Below, piece after piece: positions 36,297-46,111 of a stretch of DNA of 64,000 nt (its first letter is position 1; the number at the start of each line of letters is the position of its first letter). The position numbers were made by a program, and so were the translations under genes. Below the pieces are notes generated by a model. The model was given only the letters and a program-made list of their open reading frames with translations. It had not been told where the DNA came from and made no database searches. Origin of the DNA: Diadema setosum (Eukaryota > Echinodermata > Echinoidea > Diadematoida > Diadematidae); contig CM067075.1 of assembly GCA_033980235.1 (NCBI GenBank), forward strand, positions 21,237,511-21,301,510. Reading direction: 5' to 3'.

Positions 36297-39200
36297 AATT
36301 AAAAAAAACAGAAATATAGTCACAATTTATATAGCGCATGGTCTAACACAATATTTGCAGAAAACACAAATGAAGGTACAGAGAAATACAAATCACAACT
36401 GTGAAAATATGACACGCTTTGATACGTTTCCTCAGAATTTTCTTTGTATTAGTTTAGTATTAGTTTGTATTTAGTTTATTTAGCTATAACTTGTAAAACC
36501 AACACAGGATTATAGCGTCTTTTATCTATCAAGCGTTATAAGGCAAAGTGTTTTTTTTTCTCGCATCCCTTGAAGAAATTTGAATTTCAAGTTCCTTGCA
36601 TAAAAACAATAACGAAAAGCTGCGGACATACACTTAATCGATTTTAATCTTAAGAAGGATATTTATAAGAACTGGTTGCTTTTTAGATTTCTTTTTTCGC
36701 ATAAATTGGTAATGTTGTGTAGCTGTCCATAATATCCGGTTTTGTGATGACACCTCCTTGATGTTATGTTAACAAGTCCGGATTGACAAGTCAACTGATA
36801 AGTGATTACGGCGTTGTCAAATTTGCTATTAAGTAGTCACAATAATTATAGCTACGACAGCATCGCATCCGTGCCCTAGAGTTAATTTTGGTTTTACGCT
36901 TATCAATCTTTGATGACGTCTTGACAGCTCTAATCAATAAACAAACACTAGGTCTATACTTTTAGCTGCGTAGCAGAACCGTTATCACAAAAGAATAACT
37001 AATAAGGAAGACCCATAGGTGCAACAGGCATTTTTTTTTTTAAAGAACAAAAGACAACAAAATTCAATAACTTTCTAATATTTTTGTTTCTCAGTTATGG
37101 TAATGGTATGCATACAAATTATCAAATGTAAAACAGTCATTTCAGTGATTAGGCCTACCTCTGCAAAGATGATAGTTAAAATTTGACTTGGGCCATAATG
37201 TATGTTACATTCAAGTATACAATCATATCAAATGTTTAATGCAAAATGAATCAAATATTCAGTCATCCTACCTGGGAACGGATCGCCGTTATCAGGACAG
37301 AGTAAAGTGTAGTCCTTGCAGCAGTCGCCAAACATGACGCAGGAAGCATCACAGAAACAGTCTATAGAGAGGCAATCACTCTGGCAATTGCAGCTAAATC
37401 CCACGCAGCTGCCCTCTACACGGAATGAATGTATTACCATGGTTGTTGTTGTTGGTCTCAGTTATAAATGTAACATATTCTATATTAATCATTATTATTT
37501 TATGTAAAAATGTGATGTGATTATGATTGCTTTAACGTCAATCACTAGGTTGGTAATGGGTGAGCCGTTACATTAATGCATTTTTGTACACCCCAGACAT
37601 ATGCCTGACAACAAAACTTTAAAGTACTCACCATTATGGGGAAGAGCTGAAAATTAAAGAGTTTGTAGAAGGCTTGCGGTATGATAAATTGCTGATTTTT
37701 GCCCAGGGCAGCCCCATCAGAATCATGAATGCTCTCTCAGAGGGTCCTGACAAAGATCATTCCAAGCATTGCCAAGTACCCATGTACACATCTTGGTCAA
37801 AAGAGACATTTTGGACAAAACGTCTTGTCCAAGGATGAACACACTGGGCATTTTGGGTAGAGTTTAGGTAACTTTGTAGAGTTCAACTTCCGTGTAGAGT
37901 TCAGTTAACTTTGTAAAACAAAAATGGTTATTTTCATGTGGAAGTTATATTATTCTACAGATATATTTAGAGTGCTCAGAACTTACAATTCCCATTATGA
38001 TCCGTGCACCTTACTATAAATGATTTTATAGACTAAACATTAAAGCATTCACGCGAATGGCGTAATTTGAGAAGAGCTCTCATTGATTAATTTGAAGTTA
38101 ATCTGATTTGTTTGGAGATTATGTTTGCTTCTGTGAAGGTCCATTGTTAGCGCTATTCACTTTGACACCATTCGACACCATTATGAAAAATCTTGAAAAC
38201 TGTTGGAGTAGCTGAAATATTAATTACCTGAGGACATGGAGGAGTAGTCGTAGTAGTAGTAGTAAGAGGGATCAATTATGTAGTCTGTAAATGATGAAAG
38301 AGACCACAGATAAAACATGAGGATCTTAAAAAGATTTGTAACAATTTTTATTGAAGCTGTCGAAATGCAGACTTATAAAAGTGCTCACCATCATGGGAAA
38401 AAGCTGAAATTAAAGAGTTTATGGAATGCTTGCGGTATGATAATTTTGTGTTATTTGCACAGGGTAGCCTCATCAGAGTCATAACTGCTCTCTCGGAGGG
38501 CCCTGACAGTGAAATTATCCCCAGCATCCCCAGCATTATCAAGTGTCCATGTATACACCTTGGTAAAAAGGGACATTATGGACAAAACGTTTTGTTTTAT
38601 GATGAACGCACCGGGCATGCCTGGTAGGATTCGAACCCAAGATTCCATTCTGTGTACAAAATGTAGAGCATTATCCGCTCTGCAATGCACAGCTTGCATT
38701 ATATAGAAACTGCTATTATATGTACATGTGTTTGTTTTACTTGTTTTTTCTTTCTTCCTTTCTTGTATTTTTATGTATGATGAACGTGTTGATGTTTTCG
38801 AATAAAGCAATATTCCATGAAAAAACTTGTCCAGAATTTACCTGACATATCCGAGTTAAAGTAATCGCTTCCGAAGTAGTCTTTGAAGAAGAAAAAAAAA
38901 ACCCAAAGAGCAACAAATCGAGCATGTGAATCTAAATAATCCTTTATTTTTCAAGAAAAATTGTATATTAAAGCAATCAAATGATGCAATTGCCACGTTG
39001 ACAAAGGATGATAATTCATGGACCTACTAAGTACAACTTTTTGTTTTATTCAAGTTTTTTTTTCCTCACTAAGTTTAGCTTACTATGTGTATGTCTACCA
39101 CGAAACTGTAATAAGGGATGAAAATTCCTCTAGGTGTTTTGTTAATAGTTAATAGTTGTTATCTATTTCGTGCTTTATGAAAACACGATATCAAAGGAGC

Positions 39201-42200
39201 TCGTCAGAATCCACGATTCTTACCTGAATAGTACGAAGGTGGGAAAGTTGTGGGACCTGAAATGAACAAATGTCATATCCAGCAAGTCAATGATGCCTCA
39301 ATCATCACATTCGATCACATTATTTATTTTCACGCTACAAAAGAAAACTGATCGAAATGTAAGCTTTGGAAACTATTCTAAATTTCAAAGCCTATTTGTT
39401 AACAGTTCATTACCTCCTATACACGTCTTGATTACAGTTACAGATTATTATTTTCATGTGGAAATGATATCATTACACAGAGACATTTAGAATGCTCAGA
39501 ACATACAGCTCCCACAATGGTCTGTGTACCTTTCTATAGATGACTTTATAAACTAGACATTAAAGTACTCTTGCGAATGGTGTTATTTGAGAAAAGCTCT
39601 TATCGATTATTTTGAAGTCTAACTGATGTGACTGGAGATTATATTTGCTTCTGTGAAGGTCCATTGTTAGCGCTATTCATTTTGACACCATTTGACACCA
39701 TTATGAAAAATTTTGAAAACTGTGGGAGTAGCTGAAATATTAATTACCTGAGGACATGGAGAAGTAGTCGTACGCGAATGAGGGATCAATTACGTAGTCT
39801 TTAAATGATGAAAGACACCACATATAAAATATGAGGATCTTAAAAAGATTTGTAACAATTCCTATTGAAGCTGTCGAAATGCAGACTTATAAAAGTGCTC
39901 ATCATCATGGGAAAAAGCTGAAATTAAAGAGTTTATGGAATGCTTGCAGTATGATAATTTGGTGTTATTTGCCCAGGGTAGCCTCATCAGAGTCATAACT
40001 GCTCTCTCAAAGGGCTCTGACATTAAAATTATCTAAAATTAATTAGCTGGAATATTACCTGAAGAGTAGTCGTAGTATGAGGGACAAAGGATGATGTGAA
40101 CCTACGAAGTACAACTTTTATTCAAGGTTGCTGTTTGTTTTTTTTTTCCTCACTAAGTTTTGCTGACTATGTGTATATACCACGGAACTCTTATAAGGGA
40201 TGAAAATTCCTCTCAGCGTTTTGTTAATAGTTAATACTTGTTATCTATTTCGTGCTTTATAAAGATACGATATCAAGGGAGTTCGTCAGAATCCATAATT
40301 CTTACTGAATAGTACCAAGGTGGGATAGGTGTGGGAACTGAAATGAACAAATGTCATATCCAGCAGGTCAATCATGCCTCAATCATCACATTCGATCACA
40401 TTATTTACTTTCACGCTACAAAAGAAAACTAATCGAAATGTAAATTTTGGAAACTAATCTAAATTCCAAAGCCTATTTGTTAACAGTTCATTACTGACCT
40501 CCTATACACGTTTTGATTACAGTTACAGATTATTATTTTCATGTGGAAATGATATCATTGCACAGAGACATTTAGAATGCTCAGAACATACGCTCCCACA
40601 ATGGTCTGTGTACCTTTCTATAGATGACTTTATAAACTAGACATTAAAGTACTCTTGCGAATGGTGTTATTTGAGAAAAGCTCTTATCGATTATTTTGAA
40701 GTCAAACTGATGTGACTGAAGATTATGTTTGCTTCTGTGAAAGTCCATTGTTAGCGCTATTCACTTTGACACCATTTGACACCATTATGAAAAATTTTGA
40801 AAACTGTGGGAGTAGCTGAAATATTAATTACCAGAGGACATGGAGTAGTCGTAGGCGAATGAGGGATGACTTATGTAGTCTGTAAATGATGAAAGAGACC
40901 ACAGATAAAATATGAGAATCTTAAAAAGATTTATAACAATTTCTATTGCAGCTGTCGAAATGCAGACTTATAAAAGTGCTCATCATCATGGGAAAAAGCT
41001 GAAATTAAAGAGTTTATGGAATGCTTGCAGTATGATAATTTGGTGTTATTTGCCCAGGGTAGCCTCATCAGAGTCATAACTGCTCTCTCAAAGGGCTCTG
41101 ACATTAAAATTATCTGAAATTAATTAGCTGGAATATTACCTGAAGAGTGGTCGTAGTATGAGGGACAAAGGATGATGTGAACCTACGAAGTACAACTTTT
41201 ATTCAAGGTTGCTGTTTTTTTTTTCCTCATTAAGTTTTGCTTACTATGTGTATATACCACGGAACTCTTATAAGGGATGAAAATTCCTCTCGGCGTTTTG
41301 TTAATAGTTAATACTTGTTATCTTTTTCGTGCTTTATAAAGATACGATATCAAGGGAGTTCGTCAGAATCCATAATTCTTACTGAATAGTACCAAGGTGG
41401 GATAGTTGTGGGACCTGAAATGAACAAATGTCATATCCAGCAGGTCAATCATGCCTCAGTCATCACATTCGATCACATTATTTACTTTAACGCTACAAAA
41501 GAAAACTGATCGAAATGTAAATTTTGGAAACTATTCTAAATTCCAAAGCCTATTTGTTAACAGTTCATTACTGACCTCCTATACACGTCTTGATTACAGT
41601 TACAGATTATTATTTTCATGTGGAAATGATATCATTGCACAGAGACATTTAGAATGCTCAGAACATATAGCTCCCACAATGGTCTGTGTACCTTTCTATA
41701 GATGACTTTATAAACTAGACATTAAAGTACTCTTGCGAATGGTGTTATTTGAGAAAAGCTCTTATCGATTATTTTGAAGTCAAACTGATGTGACTGGAGA
41801 TTATGTTTGCTTCTGTGAAAGTCCATTGTTAGCGCTATTCACTTTGACACCATTTGACACCATTATGAAACATTTTGAAAGCTGTGGGAGTAGCTGAAAT
41901 ATCAATTACCAGAGAACATGGAGGAGTAGTCGTAGGCGAATGAGGGATGAGTTATGTAGTCTGTAAATGATGAAAGAGACCACAGATAACATATGAGAAT
42001 CTTAAAAAGATTTATAACAATTTCTATTGAAGCTGTCGAAATGCAGACTTATAAAAGTGCTCATCATCATGGGAAAAAGCTGAAATTAAAGAGTTTATGG
42101 AATGCTTGCAGTAAGATAATTTGGTGTTATTTGCACAGGGTAGCCTCATCAGAGTCATAACTGCTCTCTCAAAGGGCTCTGACATTAAAATTATCTGAAA

Positions 42201-45200
42201 TTAATTAGCTGGAATATTACCTGAAGAGTAGTCGTAGTATGAGGAACAAAGGATGATGTGAACCTACGAAGTACAACTTTATTCAAGGTTGTTTGTTTGT
42301 TTTTTTGTTTTTTTACTCACTAAGTTTTGCTTCCTATGTGTATATACCACGGAACTCTTATAAGGGATGAAAATTCCTCTCGGCGTTTTGTTAATAGTTA
42401 ATACTTGTTATCTATTTCGTGCTTTATAAAGATACGATATCAAGGGAGTTCGTCAGAATCCATAATTCTTACCTGAATAGTACCAAGGTGGGATAGTTGT
42501 GGGACCTGAAATGAACAAATGTCATATCCAGCAGGTCAATCACGCCTCAATCATCACATTCGATCACATTATTTACTTTGACGCTACAAAAGAAAACTGA
42601 TCGAAATGTAAATTTTGGAAACTATTCTAAATTCCAAAGCCTATTTGTTTACAGTTCATTACCTCCTATACACGTCTTGATTACAGTTACAGATTATTAT
42701 TTTCATGTGGAAATGATATTATTGCACAGAGACATTTAGAATTCTCAGAACATACAGCTCCCACAATGGTCTGTGTACCTTTCTATAGATGACTTTATAA
42801 ACTAGACATTAAAGTACTCTTGCGAATGGTGTTATTTGAGAAAAGCTCTTATCGATTATTTTGAAGTCAAACTGATGTGACTGGAGATTATGTTTGCTTC
42901 TCTGAAGGTCCATTGTTATCGCTATTCACTTTGACACCATTTGACACCATTATGAAAAATTTTGAAAACTGTGGGAGTAGCTGAAATATTAATTACCTGA
43001 GGACATGGAGAAGTAGTCGTACGCGAATGAGGGATGAATTATGTAGTCTGTAAATGATGAAAGAGACCACAGATAAATTATGAGAATCTTAAAAAGATTT
43101 ATAACAATTTCTATTGAAGCTGTCGAAATGCAGACTTATAAAAGTGCTCATCATCATGGGAAAAAGCTGAAATTAAAGAGTTTATGGAATGCTTGCAGTA
43201 TGATAATTTGGTGTTATTTGCACAGGGTAGCCTCATCAGAGTCATAACTGCTCTCTCAAAGGGCTCTGACATTAAAATTATCTGAAATTAATTAGCTGGA
43301 ATATTACCTGAAGAGTAGTCGTAGTATGAGGGACAAAGGATGATGCGAACCTACGAAGTACAACTTTTATTCAAGGCCGTTGTTTTTTTTTTCCTCATTA
43401 AGTTTTGCCCACTAAGTGTATATACCACGGAACTCTTGTAAGGGATGAAAATTCCTCTCGGCGTTTTGTTAATAGTTAATACTTGTTATCTATTTCGTTC
43501 TTTATAAAGATACGATATCAAGGGAGTTCGTCAGAATCCATAATTCTTACCTGAATAGTACCAAGGTGGGATAGTTGTGGGACCTGAAATAAACAAATGT
43601 CATATCCAGCAGGTCAATCACGCCTCAATCATCACATTCGATCACATTATTTACTTTCACGCTACAAAAGAAAACTAATCGAAATGTAGATTTCGGAAAC
43701 TATTCTAAATTCCAAAGCCTATTTGTTTACGGTTCATTACCTCCTATACACGTCTTGATTACAGTTACCATTTCATATGGAAATGATATCATTGCAAAGA
43801 GACATTTAGAATGCTCAGAACATACAATTCCCATAATTTTTTTTTCTATTTTCCTCATCTGAGGTACTTTATTTTTCCACATATCTTCGCATATTTACAA
43901 TCACATTATCTGCAAGTATCCAAAAGGCGTTCAACATAATCATTATGACAGGAAAAAAATAATTGAAGGGTACATCAATGGTACCAACCAAAATAATTGC
44001 GTATTCTTCTTAATTCAATATCATCGAATCTTGTTTGGTTGCATTTCAAACTGATATGAAATCTTAATTCCGCTTTCAAATTTTCTATTAAATGATGTAC
44101 ATTGAACAAACATTTATTTCTTTCATTGCGTTCTCTGACATAATTCCTGTAGACAGTGAATTGGGCATAATTCAAAAAAAGGTTTACTAATTTCATCTTT
44201 TTGTTACCTATATCATATCCGAGAATAATGACTTTTTCATTGATATCTATTACAAGATCGAAAATATTTCGAATTAAAACCGAAACCACTCTCCAATACA
44301 TTTTGATTTTTTTTTTGCATTTCAGCAAAAAATGGCAAGTGGTTTCTTTACAATTGCATACAATACACAAATTATCATTCAAAATTTCCCATTTAAACAA
44401 ATTGTCTTTACTGGGCAGTATTCGATGAAAAAGCTTAAAATTAAATTGCTTTATTCTGTTATCATTAATCTGATGAAACTTATATTGCAATACCTTTTTC
44501 CAATCAAAATCACAGGGTAAATTCAAATAACCTTTGCCACAGGTATAAACATGAAGGTTCTTGTTTTTTCTTATGCAAAAATAATCTATAATAATGTTTA
44601 GCTGACGTTTTCTGTACACTGATTTTATCACCTGTTGACAACTCAATAGCATCAAATTCTTCTGTGTGCATCAGTACAAGAGTCCGTATATTATTACGTA
44701 ACTTGTCTAACCAAAACCTGGGGAACGCTTTTTTTTTAACTTAGACAATTCAAATGAAGCGAGCAGCTGCCTGTCTCAGAAGGTTTCATTTATGAATGTA
44801 ACGTCTTTCCACTCCCCATCTTCTATAATCTGTTTCACTGTAATAACATTTTCCTTTATCCAGCTCTGGAAACATAACATTTCATTGTCATATCTAATAT
44901 GACTGTTATTCCAAACAACTTCTTTCTTTATATCATTAACATTAAACATATCTATGTACTTTAACTCAGACCATGAACAGAAAAGGTCAATATAAAACTC
45001 AGGTATTTTTCTCCTTCTGCATATTCTTAATATATCATTTTTCTTGCAATTAAATTTCCAACACAAAGGCATTCCGCCAATTTTCTGGGTCCAATATTGA
45101 AATAAAATCTTCCATGACATTTGTTCCTCAGAAAAATACTTCTTAATCCATGATAAACGGAGAGATAAACATTTTGAAAGCAAATCGACCATTTTAAGTC

Positions 45201-46072
45201 CTCCTCCTGTTTCTGGGTTGCAGCATACGGTGCTTTTTACCTTTTCCCGTTTGGAATTCCATAAAAAAAAAGAATACAGTAATCTATTTACTGACCTAAT
45301 TATCTTTAAGGGCACATGTACTGCTGTAGCTGTGTATACTAACTGAGATGTAACTAATTGTTTGATAATGGTCACCTTTCCATACAATGTCAAATTTCTC
45401 ATTCTCCATAAATCTAGGGTATTTTTTATTTTCCCTATTTTGCCTTCCCAATTAAGGTCTTCAACTTCTTTATAACATTTCCCAACATATATACCGAGAC
45501 ATTTTATGGCGTCTTCTGTGAGATTTAATTCTCCAATAGTTTCAATATCTAAGTTCAGTCTCATAAACTGAGATTTTGACCAATTAATTTTTGGGCCAGC
45601 ATTTTCACCAAAAAATTATATTTCTTTCATTACTTCTGTGAAGGAATCAACAGAATCAACTAAAATTGTGGTATCGTCAGCAAATTGAATAATTCGAATA
45701 TCTTTATACTCATTTTCCATACAATTCCCATAATGGTCTGTGTACCTTTTTGTAGATGACTTTATAAACTAAACATTCAAGCACTCTTGCAAATGGGGTT
45801 ATTTGAGAAGAGCTCTTATCGATTATTTTGAAGTCTAACTGATTTGTTTGGGGATTATGTTTGCTTCTGTGAAGGTCCTTCACAACAAGGTCATTGTTAG
45901 GTCTATTCATTTTGACACCAATTGACACCATTATGCAAAATTTCAAAAACTGTGGACGTAGCTGATGTGTTACCTGACATGCTTGAGGAGTAGTCGGAGT
46001 ATGAAGAATCACTGTAGTAGTCTGTAAATGATAAACGAGAGCACATATAATATATGAGAATCTTTCAACAAT

Positions 46073-46111
<39 letters not shown>

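Larger units (their letters stand above)
39190..43810. repeat. Tandem array, about 1.08-kb unit, five copies
   Basis: A-type exons start the units at 39224, 40306, 41383, 42473 and 43551, i.e. spacings of 1082, 1077, 1090 and 1078 bp. Each full unit holds, in transcript order, an A exon, an acceptor-less C exon remnant, a dead 15-nt exon and a B exon, with nearly identical introns. A partial diverged unit lies to the left (38.2-39.2 kb), and the right-hand unit continues across the LINE insertion to exon 3 (45974). Confidence 0.9.

Noticed and set aside
37980..37995. Donor-like GTAAG on the minus strand near the right end of the 38-kb unit
   Set aside because: The sequence is intronic in all sister units and there is no matching acceptor at a phase-compatible distance.
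43308..43350. C exon extended to acceptor cttcgtag (43 nt)
   Set aside because: Not a multiple of 3, so it breaks the frame. The extended part is homologous to intron in the 39.0-kb unit.
39190..43810. CRISPR-like or satellite array
   Set aside because: Units of about 1.08 kb contain splice signals and coding exons. This is segmental tandem duplication in a eukaryotic gene.
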